A stretch of 64,000 nt of DNA from Gymnogyps californianus (GCF_018139145.2 NC_059500.1:49222663-49286662); one strand, 5' to 3'; counted from the first letter of the stretch, positions 25,791 to 39,942 are shown. Notes: a model not told the origin generated them from the sequence alone. Numbers and translations are program-made.

Positions 25791-28700
25791 ATGTGTATGT
25801 GTGCATGCCTTGTGGGGTGAGGGGGAGGGAACCACATTCAGTTTGAATAGTTAATAAGCACAGCAGCCTTTATGACTGTTTGTTCTGTATAGAAGCTTTG
25901 TTAGGAAAAGCAAACTAGTTGGCATGACACCGAAAGGGCATGGAGGATTAGTCCAGGCTTGGGGAAACATAGTGGTTTCTGTTATCAGGGGCTGGTATCA
26001 CTTGATGTAGACACTGCACTGAAGAGAACTTCAGAAAGATGATCACTGCATCCTCAGTACTGAGTCCATTTCATCCAGGCAAGAGTGGGCTTGTCTTTCA
26101 GCTCACAACCCACAGAACTCAACTGTATCCAAAGATACTGCTCTCAGTGAGACCCAGCGTGAACACAGACTCTTGAATAAGGCTGATCAGTAGGAATAAT
26201 TCCTGTTTCCGAGAACATGTGCATGCTGGGGCTGTTTCTGGGTGGGTCACATGCTGATGATGATTTGCATGCAGACGATAGTTCAGTACAGCTAGTACAG
26301 ACACGCTCTCCCAGCAGCAACGCAGTGGATTGTGGTGGACGTTCAGGGAAGGAGAAGCCACGGGATTTTTCTACCAGTGCCCATCTGGGCTAGACTTTGA
26401 AATGGGAGATCAAGAAAAGAATAGTATAAACATGATTTTTAGGAACTGGCAGCTCTTGTCAGATGGTAATTCTTCCTGTGGCTGTGGGCAACTCAATTTT
26501 TTTTGCTTTGTTTTACTCTTTTCTGTCTATGAGATAACATATACAGTACAGACCATATCTTACTGGGGCTTTATGGTATCTTATGGACCAAAGACATTCT
26601 AACATAATTCAGTGTCAGGGAGAAGCCAAAGCTAACAATGGTGAAAACAGTGATGCAAATCAAGCAGGATTTGGCCTCCAGAAAAACATCTGTAAATGAC
26701 ATGGTAAGATCTGCATGCTAATCACCTTTTACCAATGAGAACTGTATAGTTAGTCCAGCTTTACATGGGGACAAATTTGGAGAAACCTTTCCTTTAGCTG
26801 AGCTGCTCTGAGTTCATCCCAGGAGAGTGAAGTAAAGACTATCACCATGTACACACTATGGAAGGCCTGCAAATTAAAGAGGAAACACAATGTTCCTATA
26901 ATTAGCCTACAGAATTTTCCACTCTTTCATCCTCCCTTGTTGCTACACACCTTTCTTGTTTTTATTGAGTGATTATGTGATTTATAGGACAAATGCAACT
27001 GCATTTGCAGCACTGTGCTTAGTGATTACCAAAACGAGAAAGTAAACATTTACTTTCCTTCTCTACTTCTGCTTTATCTGCAGGCGCCCCCAGGAGAAGA
27101 GATGTGGAAAACTAAAAGTCCTCTTGATATTATACCGCTTGTTGCTTCTTAGAAATGTTTCTCTAAATGGGATCAGCCATCACTTCCTATTAGTACAACC
27201 AGCCTTTTCAGTGATGACATTACACAACGGGCAAGACTGTGATTACTTAAAGTCATAAGACTGGTCTTGTGAATATACTCCTGTGTCCTACTACGTTCTG
27301 AGGGGAGAGTGCTTTGCTTTGCAAAACTACTGCAAAGATTTGAATTCTCAAGTGGGTGTGGAATGGTGTACAGCTGCTCTCAGCTCTTTACTATCCTCTC
27401 TGGCATTATGCACCACGTCTTACTCTCTTCCATGTCCATTTTTCATAGACACTATCTAGTTGGCCTCATTTTGCCTGCTGGATGGGAGCAAATAACCAGA
27501 TTGACATGCTGTTGTGATGACTAGGAAGCCTTCTTTGGAGGAAGCATATTAAGGCTGTGGGGACGGGTCTCAGGTCGTGCAGTTCAGTGTCATTCCACTG
27601 ACAAGGGAGTGACCTAAATGATAGACCATACCTGTTTGGTCTGTGGTACTCCCTCTCAATGCTTCCGGTGGTCTACAACACTCTTTCTGAAATGCTAAAG
27701 AGGTCTTTCGGCACTCAAACATCCCTAGCTGGGGTAATGCTTCCAGAGGAGTGTGTCTCTGTGAGATGTATGAAGGAGAGGACATCGCTCAGAAACTATT
27801 GAAAAAGGAACAGGAGATGCAGCCAGGTGGATGAGGAGGAGATGGGAATTAGTTTGGAGTCATAGAAAAAAAATCAGTAAACACTGGATGTAGGAATGAA
27901 GGAAAGATGTGACTGCCCTCTCTCAGCTGCTTACTATGGCATGGATCACCTCATTTGCTGAGAGGCCAGAAGGAGACATGTATCTTATCTGCCCTTACCC
28001 TCTTATAAATTAATTCCTTGAGCTGGTTGCTGACTTCCATGTCACTCTTCAGAGGTTAGATGACAATTCACCCTGCCCCCACCACTTATGAAGTATATTT
28101 CTTGCAGTCCCACTTGTGCTATTGTAACAAGAAGGGCTGGCACTGCCAGTGAAAGATCCCCTTCAAAATTTGGGTTGCTGATACACCAAATATTGGGACA
28201 ACCTGGGGACATTCAGGCTGCAGGATAGTATTGAGCAGTATTCATTTCAAAACTTTGCATCAGAACAAAGCATTAGCCAGGGCAGGAGGTTCTTAAAATC
28301 CCTATGTGCCTGAGCTGTCTTAGTGGATTAATGGTCAGGTATTATCAGTGAAGCAGATGCCCTCAGTTTGACTTTTTGTCTGGTCTCCTTTTCTTCCAGC
28401 TGGATGGAATTAGGGAATGCTACCTAGGCAAAGAACAATGTGCTTGATACGTTTTATGGGAGAATGGGCACAGATTTGCAAGTCACTAAGAAGTATTTAT
28501 TCCCTCCAGTGGCATTCAAATGCCGTCCTACATTGTGCTTGCTCTCCGCCCCAAGGAGAATTTTGTGGGGGATTTCAGCGAGTCCTTAGACAGCAGAACT
28601 GTATGTATGACAGGCTCTGGTAAGAAAGGATGCACAAAAGTGGGCTCATAAACACCACACAGTAAGAACTCTGTCAAGAATATGGAAGAAGATTTCCTCC

Positions 28701-30624
28701 CAGGAAAACAAACTCAAGCCTCTAAATTCTTCACTCATAATGAAACTAAACTATTACTTTTTTTACTTGCAAGACCAGTTTTCTGATTTTGATGTAGGTT
28801 CCTCATGCTATGTAGGCCTTATTTAAAAATGGAAAAGCAGCCTCCTCCAGCACAGCCCCATTCTGATCTCACTATATAAATCTGGGGTAGATCGAAGGAA
28901 GTCCGTGACCTAATGTGGATGTAAAGTCAGTGTGAGTGAAACAACAGTCCAGCAGCAGCTAACTCAGCTGTGTAGGTGCCTGTGTACACAATTATTATAG
29001 CGACCCCAAAAGGAAACACATATGAGGCTATCACTTCACAGAATATATGTGAAACCTTCCTCATAAATGTTTAAATAGTCAGCATTGTGGTGCAGTCCCT
29101 TCAGCAAAAACAAGTGCATTAGCACAGAAGAGAGCAGCTTGTAGAAGAGGTAGAATATTCCTACCTCCGCCTTGCTCTTGTCCACTCCCATGGTTGTGAT
29201 AACCCTTCACCTCTTCATTCCTTTTGTACTAATTTCTTTCTTAAGGAGACCAAGTGCTGCAAGAAAAATAAGCAGTTGGTTTAAGTCAACAACAATAAGA
29301 ACGTGGAAAAATAAACCCTCAGTATATTGTTAAAAGCCCAGAGGTCATGAGCCCCAGGATAGTGGCCTTCTGGTGCACCTGGAGTAGGATAGTCTACGGC
29401 ACAGTGGCAAATTCATGAGTTCTGCAAGGGGGCAAAATGTGGATGCCGGTAGTACAGGAGTCAGGGAGCCCTTGGACCAAAAACTGCAGAAGTCATCCCA
29501 TGATCTGAATCTCTCCCTAGAAACCCCAGAAAAGTTGGCCACTGTGGCTGTGAATTGGTCCCATTCCCAGGTGAACCTGCAAACCACATAGAGTACCTCC
29601 AGGCTGCTGCTGCCCAGGGTATCCTACAGAGGTCCCCTGTGATAGTGTGGATCTGCAGCTCTATCCCACAGAGCATTATTGCCTGAGGTCTTCAAAGCAG
29701 GCTAACTGTATTAGAAGAACATACCCTGCCTCTCAGCATAACTTATTAGCTTGGGCTGAGTAAGCCACAGATCTAGCTTTACTATATCCTGTTCCAGAGC
29801 TGGGTAAGACCGCAATAACTTGCAGCTCCCTGCACTGTGTCCTTCTGTCTCATTAGACCTCATATTTCTCTGTGTGACAAAGGGACAACTCTCAGCTGGC
29901 TCTGTTTTTCTGAAAGGCCTTCTTTGTCTCGCATGAGTGGTGTTGATACATGGAAAGCTACTTGGACTGTAATAATGGGGTACACATAGGTGTCTTTGAT
30001 GGATTCAAAAAGTTCTCTGTGCTGTGTTGTTGACTGTATCATTACAACGGCACAGACTGTTTTCTAGAATGAGTGCACGCTCTTTCCATGACAATGCAGG
30101 TAATCCTAGAGAATATCCCAGGTAATCCTGTAACAGTGTGCACTGGGGTCCCTGAGCTACAGTATTTCAGAAGCAGTCATCCATCCCTCACTACTGTGGG
30201 GTGGGATCAGGACCTTTGGGGCTTGTGCAGCAGGCAATATTGTGCAACAGTTCCCACAACTCCTCGGGAAAGCAACATTGAAATATGTGTGGTACACTTC
30301 TGTCGCCCAAATGTAGATGTCTAGTGCCATTTCAGATACTCTTATGTATCACCGTCTGGCTTGCACCTGCTGCTTTAGAAGGTCACAGGTCTCCCATAGG
30401 CCCTGTGTCAGACCTGCCAGCTCCCTGTGGGTGTCATGGGTATACCAGCACGGCTTACACAGCACCACAGAAAGACCTGTGTTAAGCAATTGAATTGTGC
30501 CAAGGGCGCTGGGGCAGCTGAGGTGGCAGGAAACCAGTGGTACCTACAGCAGAGCCAGGGGAAAGTAGAAACAATGAAGGTAACTGCACATAACAGAGGA
30601 GCAAGCTCAGGGTTCAGGTGCTGG
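25791..30624. other. long non-coding stretch, no gene seen
   Basis: Unique sequence of mixed composition. Open frames are under 95 codons, with no domain and no paired splice signals that I would defend. The part from 29.34 to 29.70 kb is GC-richer and may be an old unrecognised transposon, but I cannot place it. Confidence 0.45.
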
Positions 30625-30845
30625 GTTAAGAGTCAGGTGGCCTGCATCCAGTACCCTGTCACAAGCTCTTGAATAATAGGAGGCTAATTAAATTATTAAA
30701 TAATTCTTAAATAATCTTTCTTCATCTTGCTTTTGCCATCTGCTAAACAAGAGATGATAATTGTCTCTTTTCAAGGAAGCTATTTAGCATGGGGCTTAAA
30801 CCGTTTTTGCATGTCTGCACAGTGCACAGCACAACGTGGATTCTT
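30625..30845 (+). mobile_element. MIR-type SINE relic
   Basis: GGGTTAAGAGTCAGGTGGCC and CTGCATCCAGTACCCTGTCA resemble the 'agcaggaggcctgggttctagtcccagctctg' region of MIRs. TTTTGCCATCTGCTAAACAA and GAGATGATAATTGTCTC match the 'CCATCTGTAAAATGGGGATAATAAT' block, and CACAGTGCACAGCACAACGTGG matches the terminal 'TACAGCGCCTAGCACAATGGGG' block. An AT-rich insertion (30,680-30,715) separates the halves. The element is inactive and strongly diverged. Confidence 0.6.
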
Positions 30846-31338
30846 CTTTTTCTTTTCTCACAAATAAGAGAAGGAGAGGGAGGAGAGAGGGAACTAGTCT
30901 TCCTGCACTTCTTCACTTCTTCCATCTCTTTGCTCCTCTTCTGAGGCTGACTCTTTGAAAACCGTAGTATAAAGCAAGCATGGCTGTCCTCCATTATACT
31001 TACACTTCTGCAGTTTGCACTCAAAGCATTAGGATAGGTTCTGATCCCAGACACCAACACCACAGTGAGTCTCACTTTTTAATTTCTCTCTTGATTAGAT
31101 GATCTTTTTTTTTTCCTTAAACTAGAACACCCTTCCCTTTTTCTCTAATACGTTTTCCCCCTTTTAAAAGTGTATCTGTTGCCCCAAGTGCAGCTGAAAT
31201 GAGCGAACATGTTATGTGGTGCTTCAGGGAATTCCTGAAGAATTGATTCAATTCTTCTGGGATCTGCATTCTGAGAACTGAGAGCATAAGTGCTGCAAAA
31301 CCTGTTTGTGAATCAAACCCAGACATTAATATATATTA

Positions 31339-31382
31339 ATGTGTGTGTGTGCGCGCGTGCGTGTGTGTGTGTGCGCGCGCGT
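31339..31382. repeat. 44-bp alternating purine-pyrimidine tract
   Basis: After ATATATTA, the sequence alternates purine and pyrimidine without a break through (GT)5, (GC)3GT, GC(GT)6 and (GC)4GT. The GC-rich parts make this a strong candidate for left-handed Z-DNA under negative supercoiling. It is also a length-variable microsatellite. Confidence 0.9.
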
Positions 31383-34280
31383 TAAAGAAAAAAATAAAGG
31401 TTGACACAAAGAAAGAAAATGAGAGGCAGGGAAAAAAAAGACCAGGATCCTGAGGGTTTTTGGGTATGTTTTTTTAAGCGAAAGCTAATGGAATCCAATA
31501 TAACTGCTGAAACCTTGTCATCCTTGCTATCAGTGAGAGCCTTTGAATAAGCTAAATCCTTAATCAGTATAGCCTAAGACCCCAATGACTATGTGTAGAA
31601 GTGTTAGTCCAGATAAATCCTTGAAGGTTTCAAAGATTTGAAGAGCACTGGCACTTTTCTGTGTAGTGCCTGCCCTTTGTCCTTTTCTCCATGATGTCAT
31701 TATTGAAGTTTTACACTCACTATGCATGGTGTAAGTTGACATTGACAGTTTCAACACTTTCACACTGACTCTGGAGGATTGTTAGCTTTGAAGCTATTTG
31801 GCCTTGAGCAGTGAATTCTTTTTTTGAGCTCATACTGGCTTATAATATCTGAGAAGGTTTGCATCAGTATAGCCCCAGCTTGAATTGTGAGAGGAGGCTG
31901 GTTTCCAAGTTGGAACTGATACTCACATGATAGGAATAGAGAACATTATCCCATTTCAGATGGGCAGCAAAGTCAGTGTTCCTGAATCCCCCTGGGATGC
32001 AACAATGAGTTTTCATTTTAAATCACAGTTAAAGCAACATCGGCAGCATGGCTTTTCTTGTAATCAGAACTCTGAAGAGCAGTTAAGCTTGGAAGTGGCT
32101 GTAAGAATATGCGCTCTTCTGCCCTGTGATCTGTTTGTTATTAGGCTTTTTGGAAACATCTGTATGGGGCCAGAGGCATATTTCATATGAGTGTAATTCA
32201 AGTATTTTATGAAAATAAAAATAAAAATGCTGTGTGGTGATTTAGACACATTGAATATCAAAGCACACAAGCACTAACAAGCAAAGAAAGTGAGCTCTTC
32301 AGATGCTCACTTATGCGAGTTGTCCCATGGAACTTGATCAGGATGACACACATGAGCAAAGACTTAAAGGCTGGGTCCAAAGCCTCAGGCATTATTGGAC
32401 CTCTTGGTGGTAGGTTTTGAGACTCCTCCAGCTGAAGCCAAAGAGACTTCGCTATGTACTTACGTACCTTTGAGAAGCGAGGCCCTGGCACCCTCGAGGA
32501 TGAAGGGCTGTTGTAACAGGAGGGTTGTGGGAGAGAAAATCTTCCAGGAACTGTAAGCTGAGTCTGTATCTGTCCTTAGCAAAATTTCTAGCTTTCCATG
32601 GAGTTTCCTGGTGAGGATAAAACATGACAGTGGGACATTCAGCTACCTGAAACTTACTAGCTCAGCAGGTAAAATGCCATCAGCTAACTTCATTGAATAC
32701 AAATGGCATGGTGGAGTTAAAAACGCAGTGTTCCTTTTTGCAGCTCTCAACAGACCATATCAAGAGTAAATCCAGCTAAAAACTGAAAAAGTAAGGATGG
32801 AATTAAATCTAATTGTTTCAGAATACCTGTTCCAGTCTTTTAAATAAGGATGAAAACCAAGTAAGTCACTGAATCAGGACAAAAGTATTTTCTCCACCTG
32901 TGTGTATATTTAGCTGTAATCCTTTAGCCAGGTATTGTGAGCAGTCACAAAGCTTATTTAAAAAGCCTTGGATCTCCGTTACAGCCACAAACACAGCTAT
33001 CTTGAGTCCTTCTCCAGAAATTCTTTTGAATCAGTAAAAACTTTTGTTGGATACCCTAATAGGCAATATTTCCCCATTGCAAATCCCAGAACTATGCACA
33101 GAACAAGGAAAATTTTAGTTTTTGAGGAGGCACCAAAACCTCAACACAGCAACAGTGTAGTCATATGAATGATAAATAAAAGACTCTTCCACAGAGCTTT
33201 TGGCAGTGGTTCATGCTCTCTGCCCCTCCATCCCAAAAGCTGCCCTCCACCTTGCAGTCTCGATTCAGGCAGGCAAAGTCCTGCAGCTCACCTGGTCCCT
33301 GTACCTTCAGCAGTGACCCAAGTCTGTCCTGAGACTGCCCCACTTGAGCTGGTCTCAGGATGGACCAGTTTCTGCATGGGAATGACCACACTGAGTTGAC
33401 ACTGATTAACTACAGGGAGCGGGGGTGGGGAGTCTTCTCAGTAAGAAGAGAGAAAGTAATAGTTGCCAAAACACACACTGCAGCCCTCTAAAAGAAAAGG
33501 CCCTTTCATTTTCTTCTCTGGTCAGTTCCACTAACCAGAAGTTATGTAGGATGCATCCTCAGACGAAGCTGTTTCTGTAGCCTGCTCGCCAAGAGGTGCA
33601 GGCACAGTTTCTTACTCTCCTGAGCTTCAGCCTCTGGAGCTTTCCTATCCACCTCTTCTTTTGTCTGAAGGTCAATCTTCCCATATATTATTTATGCTTA
33701 TAATTTAGGGGATTCAACCTTAATGACCAGTCTTAAAGGGCAAATCCATTTTCTGAGTTCTGGAAGAAACACATATTTCCAAATTTTTTCCTGTTGCTTC
33801 ACATGCTGTCTTGCTAGGACAAATAAATGAATGATATCAGCAAACACTCAGGTAAAGATATTTTACTACTTTTGGCCACAACAATCCACATGCAAGGCAA
33901 TAATCTTACATTGATATAAAATCTCCGTAAGGTATGAAACTCTCACCAACAGTATTATAACTTTAATCAACTCCATCACTGAAATTACTTAAAACTTCCA
34001 TGAGTGCAAGTAAGAACAGAACTTGATTCACTGATTTTGCTGGACTCTCTTCCACTAAAGCTGGAAACCTCTGCATGTGTAAGTAATGGATTGACTGTTT
34101 CTGAAGGATGGATGGAATTTTAAGGTCCTGGAGAGTACAAATAGGTACAAGGAAAAGTGACGGTCTCAACGAAGTATAATCTTATTAAAATGATGTAAAA
34201 TGATAACATGCATTTCATTACTTAACTTCTTTACTTGAATACTGGATAAAATAAAATTAAGTCTACTGCTGAAAGTACTT
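31383..34280. other. unique non-coding DNA, no gene seen
   Basis: No recognised repeats or RNA genes. Frames are under 90 codons. An 8-bp inverted repeat (CCTGAGAC at 33,328, GTCTCAGG at 33,352) is too short and too widely spaced to interpret. Confidence 0.5.
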
Positions 34281-34335
34281 TAGGCCCAATCCTCAGTCAG
34301 TGTAAAACACCATAAGCCACTGAAATTAAAGGGCT
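34281..34335. repeat. ancient amniote interspersed repeat fragment
   Basis: TTAGGCCCAATCCTCAGTCA then GTGTAAAACACCATAAGCCA and CTGAAATTAAAGG follow the pattern 'GGCCCAATCCTCAGCTAGTGTAAAT..CATAGCTCCATTGAAGTCAATGG' of a very old repeat. Many sites have changed, but word order is intact. Confidence 0.6.
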
Positions 34336-37300
34336 AATACTGAATTTCAGCCACATAGGGTAAGGTTGAACAATTGCACTGAATTATCCTTGCGTCCTGT
34401 ACAACCTGTGGCACTTCAGTACCAGTGCTCTGGAGTCTGCTGGTGTTACTGTACTTATAAATTGCTTCTGGCGATCTTCTCAGTAAGTCACCAGAAATGT
34501 AACAAAAATCAATATGGGGGAAAAAAAGTCTTCTTGCTGCTATGATTTTCTTCTACTTATATACAGCCTAAAAGGTTCACAGGAAGACTACCTCTGAAGC
34601 TTCAAATCATCATTTTTCTTTTCAGTAACCTAGTTTCTCAATATATGCATTCATTTTACTTTTAAGCAGCATTGTTCTAAGGCACAGTTTTAGTCTTGTT
34701 TACTAATGCTTTTGTGGGTACACAAATATTCTCATGTCTTTGTTCTGAGGACAGCCATTGTTCTCCTGTAGTAAGAGACAGTTAGTTCTTAGAGAAGTTG
34801 GGTCAAAACTTGCCTTAAATCTGCTTGACTTGGCCCTATGTGACACTGGTCCAGGACCTGGCTCCTGATTAGGAAAGTTCAGATAAAGCAGCATAATGTG
34901 TCAAAATCTCTGGTCAGGGTGAATTTCCTCCTCTTGTTAGGTTAAAGATAAAAGTATTTGCCAGCTAAGGACTTAGGAATATGTATGTGCTGCTGTTGAG
35001 AGCTACGATAAAATTCCCGTTGACTTTTCATGACAGCTACTATATCATTTATTACCAAAACTCTCAGGCAGTTGCTCCATGATTCATCTCATCTCCTGAC
35101 CAAATACTTTGGTACAGAACTACAGTCCCCATATAACTACAGTTTCCATTCAACGCAGCATTTCCACAGATGCGGAGTGGGCAAATGCGTGACAATGAAC
35201 AGTAGTGAACATTTCCCAGATACCAGTGTGGATTGACACCATCCCAGACTTGCAAAAAACTGCTTTTTCTCTACAGTCCCAACCTTTCAAAAGAGAGTCT
35301 CTCATTTATTTATTTATTTTTGCCCACAATGCAATTGTGACTGGCAAAGCAGCACGAAACGTAGTATGGAGCAAACACTGACTGGTCCAAGGTTCCCCTG
35401 AGGGGCCTGTATGAGGATTATTTGAGCACCAGTGTACCATTGGGAGTCAGAAGAGCAATTTGAGGTGGATGTTTAACAATCAGCTACCTTTGACTCTAAG
35501 CACAAAAAGGAATGAGACTTAATTACCTTAGAGACAAAGAAGGACCTGGATCAAATTTAAGTTTTTCATCATCTTGCCATTTTTAACAGAGCCGAGTGGT
35601 GGGGGAGTGCAGCAGAAGACATCTGAAATATTTACAGAGTTTGGGAGCAGGATAGGATAGAAGGTTAATGCCATCTTTAATATGGAAAAACTACTCTCTC
35701 CCTGTGACATATGCCTATGGGATAATCTTGATATATGCATGAGTGTGATCAAAATGTCAGCCAGACTTTCATTAGTTTCCACCTCCCCCTTGAATGCTCT
35801 TCTACAGTCCAGAAGTTGCCTGCAAGAGTCTAGAAGTGGAGATTATCCAGATTATACAGTACAAGGACACAGTTTTTGGAAAGGGGCAAAAGAAATTTGT
35901 CAGATAAATCTCCTTCACCCCTGTAACACTAATGAGAAACGTGAGGCTCTCGCTGTGTGCATGTGCGTATGCTCTGACACCCATCTTGGGGCCATGCTAC
36001 ACAGGATGCATCTTGTTGCATCAACCTAATGTCTGCAGGGCTTGGCAAACCTGAACTTCTGGCTAGGAAGAAAAGGGATACTTTGGGTTTTTTAATATCA
36101 GAACTGTAAATAATGCCTCTAACTTTGCTTCTTTCACTGTTCCGAGTTAAGAATCCTGCTGGTTTATTCCATTCTGCAGCATGATAGCATAAGGATGTTT
36201 AAGGATACCTTAAACAGGTAGATGAGACAAAGAGGCAAACCCAAGAAGTACCAGGATCTTTGCAGAGAGCCCTGAGTGCCCTTAGGTGACAGTCTTCAAA
36301 TGTTAGGGACTTCCCTGAATGAGGAGCTTCAGCTTCTGAGAGCAAGCAGTCTCTTACAGTATGTGGCCTATAAGGTTCCTCTGTGTTTTACTCTCTGCAA
36401 ATCCACCTGCCTTGTTTGGACAGGATTTATCTCATCATATACTAATTTCTCTGAACTCTGGGGTTATGCTTGAGGGGCATCTGAGAGAACAAGAGAAAAC
36501 CTTTAAAGCAGGCTTCTTGTTAATACCATAGCAGTGGGATTTGGTTGCCATCTGCTTGCTGAACACTGATAAGTCACATGCAGCCTTGCTGGGATACCTG
36601 AGAAGACATCCCTATTGCTCTCCTCTATCTCTGCACGGAAGGCTCCATTGATGACCCACGAAGGAGCTGGTGCTAGATAAACAAATGTAAGGCTGTCTCT
36701 CAAAGCTTTGTAATATTTATAGTACCAAATTCCTGAGGCTGCCTTATCACAGACCTGTGCAGCCACTTACTGAAAAATAAGGGTCTCCTGATGTTTTATC
36801 TATTCCAGATCCTAATCTTTCCCCAAAATCCACGTTGCAAAAGTCAGCATTAACATGTCAGTGGAATAGTGAAACACACTTAGGACTTCATAGCAACTGC
36901 CCCCAGGAATCAGTGAGAATTTTGTGGCCATTTTATAAACACTATCTTTATTAGTAATAATAATAATGATGATTATTATAGTAGTATTTGTTAGTGTTTT
37001 ACATAATAGGTCAGCTGGCCCCTGCCTCAGTGAGCACACTGTATCATCAGTTACACGACAGAGAGATTTTTAGAAACAAAATTTGGATTCTTCTCACGCC
37101 ACACAGAGAGGTGCTGTGTGAGCCCCACACAGTTCCGCAGTGCACAAAGGAAAGCACAAAGGAATCACATGAGCAAAGGAAGGGGAGAAGATATCTGAGG
37201 AAGAACATGGAAGCTGAATTTGTTTCATAACCATGGAACAAGATTTTGGCATTATAGATGATGGATAAGAAGATGAGAAGCTTAGAAAAAATTGTGGCAA

Positions 37301-37679
37301 TGACTCTTGGAGCAAAGTGCAGAAGAGGAGGAAAGGGAGAAATGAGGGGAATGGAAAGAAGGAATTGTACGTTGAGAAAAACTTAGTGGGGAACTGCATA
37401 TATCTGCATATATCAAGCAAAGGAGCTTATTGGAATAAGCTTTTCCTTATCAGTGTATACACAAAAGCCAACAGTCCAAGCCAGGGTTTGCTATCAACAT
37501 GGCTATTATAAACAAGGAGGAATGGGTAGCTGGGAGAGTGGGACAGGAGAGTTACAGTGCATTAGAAAAAGAATATAGGGTGAACTTCTAAAGCCCTGGA
37601 TCACGTATTTCTCACAATAAAGCAAACAAGGCAACTGGCAGAGTTCTATAGGGAAAATGACATCACTGCAGATTTTTAG
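34336..37679. other. unique non-coding DNA, no gene seen
   Basis: Unique AT-rich sequence with a short (TTTA)n near 35.31 kb and a (TAA)n near 36.96 kb. Frames reach 115 codons without recognisable products. No exon is supported. Confidence 0.5.
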
Positions 37680-38110
37680 GGATAATCATTTAACTGGATT
37701 AGCCCCAAAGTGCTGTGTCTAAAATCAGCATCCCTGTCTCTTTATGTACTCCAGATGAAACACATTAGCAGAAATATGGCAAGGGACATTCACAATGCAC
37801 TGTTCTACATTATCAGCATTTTTTGCAAATCTGCAATTAGTCTAAAGGGCCTGGGTAAATTAGGCCTCTTGATAAATGAAGCACCTAGACAGGTCTCAGA
37901 TTTATTGGATCTAGCTGTCCTGCTGTCCAGAGCATATCGGCTAGGCTGTGGAACAGAGATGGTACAGTGGGAAAGTCTACGAAGCCAACATAACTGTGAA
38001 CTGCTGAGCAAATGGTGAAAAGCCCTAACTGGGGCTGCTGACTGATTAGCTTTGAAAGTTTCTGCCAGGAATATTGTAAGTTTAGGGAGAATGCAATGAG
38101 TGAAGAAATT
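37680..38110. promoter_or_regulatory. possible conserved element or orphan exon
   Basis: The block is unique and word-rich with a 102-codon plus-strand frame (37,710-38,018). Within it, a good pyrimidine tract and AG (CCCTGTCTCTTTATGTACTC then CAG) precede ATGAAACACATTAGC, and a GGGTAAAT lies about 100 bases on. The encoded peptide matches nothing I know. A conserved non-coding element is the simpler reading, and a spliced exon cannot be excluded. Confidence 0.3.
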
Positions 38111-38990
38111 AAGAGATCCTCTTCAAACTTTAGTATATATGCATGAAATCCTGGGTTACTGTAGTGACAGGGATACTTAGTGCCTGAGACATAGATGCAC
38201 ACATATGTACGGGGGGGGACATGGACAAAGCTAGTATTTTCATATTGCACAAATTCTGGAGAAAAAAGATGCAATATTATTAACTCTTCTCCTTCCCCTG
38301 ACCCTAAACAAGTCTATTTTACACGTGATTATTTGCACTCCTGAAGGGAAGACTGGTAGTTTCTGTTATTTTTCACCCCCAGAGCCATTTTAAAGAAAGC
38401 AGTATACTACGGTAGGACATCTTTGATACATACAGATATTTGCTTGCATGCACAGCCCTGCTCCTACCTATTTTAATACCTCCCCCCAGCTAACCACCAC
38501 ACAATACAGTTGTTGTCTCCTGGGAAGGAGGAATAGTCTAGAGGAGGGGAGGAGGTATAGGGACTGTCCAGATTATTCTCATTTATATCTTGAGATCATC
38601 TGCAGTGATTTCCAACTAAAGTGTGGCGACACCTGCCAACTCCTCTGCTGTTGCTGTTGCTCTTGCTGAACTCAGCTGAACAAGCCAGTTAGGATTTTCC
38701 AGCAGATGGTCAGATGTTTCTCTTCTCTCCCCCTCTTTCTTTCTTGCCTTCTGTTTTTAAAAGCCCTGTAGGACCCCAGAAAAGGCTTGCAACCGTCCCT
38801 AGCTTCTCAGAAACAGACCACATCCAAAGTTCCAGCTTTCTATTAGTTATTGCAGTGCTCAGATCAGCAGAGCTAATAATTGAGCATAAAGACACTCTAT
38901 ATTGGTTGTGGGAAGGGGGGAAGAGCAGTAGAAGGATCTAATATAGCTGGACCCATTTGTTTCTGAAGGAAGTGCCGTATGCTGCTACTT
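38111..38990. other. unique non-coding DNA, no gene seen
   Basis: No repeat longer than a G8 run near 38.21 kb. Frames are under 80 codons, apart from the tail of a 129-codon minus-strand frame (37,885-38,274) that mainly lies across the preceding block. Nothing is supported as coding. Confidence 0.45.
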
Positions 38991-39135
38991 CTTTCTGACT
39001 GCTTCCCTGCTCCCTGATCGCTCAGCGTTCTTTAGTAAACCCACATTGATTTTCCTGTCGATAGCATTCCTTCCAATCACAAAGAAACCGTCAGTGCCAA
39101 ACAAATGGCCAGTGTTTTCCTGCAGCACACTTAGC
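38991..39135. promoter_or_regulatory. possible short conserved element
   Basis: A compact unique stretch contains GATCGCTCAGCGTTCTTTAG and CCTTCCAATCACAAAGAAAC, with CpG-containing words unusual for the AT-rich neighbourhood. ACAAAG is a SOX-type core. The call is based on texture only. Confidence 0.25.
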
Positions 39136-39942
39136 TCTTCCACCTTGTAAAAAGCTTACTTTGCTGCTGCATCTCTCCTTTCAAATGAGTACACTCTATG
39201 TGATCTTAGAAGAAAGAGAGAAATCTCTTGTGCCTACCAGGGACCCAAATTCACCCTGGAAGTGCACAGTGTATCCAATTATGCTGCAGTTTGATCCTGC
39301 TACTTTTCAAGGCCTTCTAAATTATGGAATTAAAATGGTTTAGTGGAAAAAAGGACTGGTGACACTAGCAGTGTTAAGAATTTAGAATGTGCCTTCTCAT
39401 ATATTAAAAAAGGCTCTTTGAATATCATCAAAGAGATTTAAGAATTTTTATTCCTTTTTAAAGCTGTTTTAAAACTGATTAGACTTTTTAGAATAGACTT
39501 CATCTTATGTCTGTCTGTCGCTCGCTCTCCTTCCCACTCCCTTTCCTTCCAAGTCTTCCCTCCTGCTGATTAATCAAACTTTTCTTTGTTAACATAGGGC
39601 ACTTCTGCCAAAATATTATCATTTTGCCAAAGACTGAAGCAGGCAGCCCAGCACTGAGACCTGGCACTGTTTTGTGTTAAGGTCTCCTAAACACTGTAGG
39701 TGTAAAAGACTAGGGAGAATCAGCACTTTTCCAACCACTTACTCTTTCCAACAACAACAAAAATCCTGACATTAGTTTCGTAGCAATGCAAAAAAAACCC
39801 CAAGTGGGGAAAACACAGTGAAGCTAAAAGTTCTGGTGTTGTGGGCACTTGAAAAGGATAAAGGACCCTGTTCAGGGAATGTCTGTGGGTTCATCAGTGG
39901 GGAGGGGAGGCCAGATGAATGTATGCATGGATGTGCACTTAC

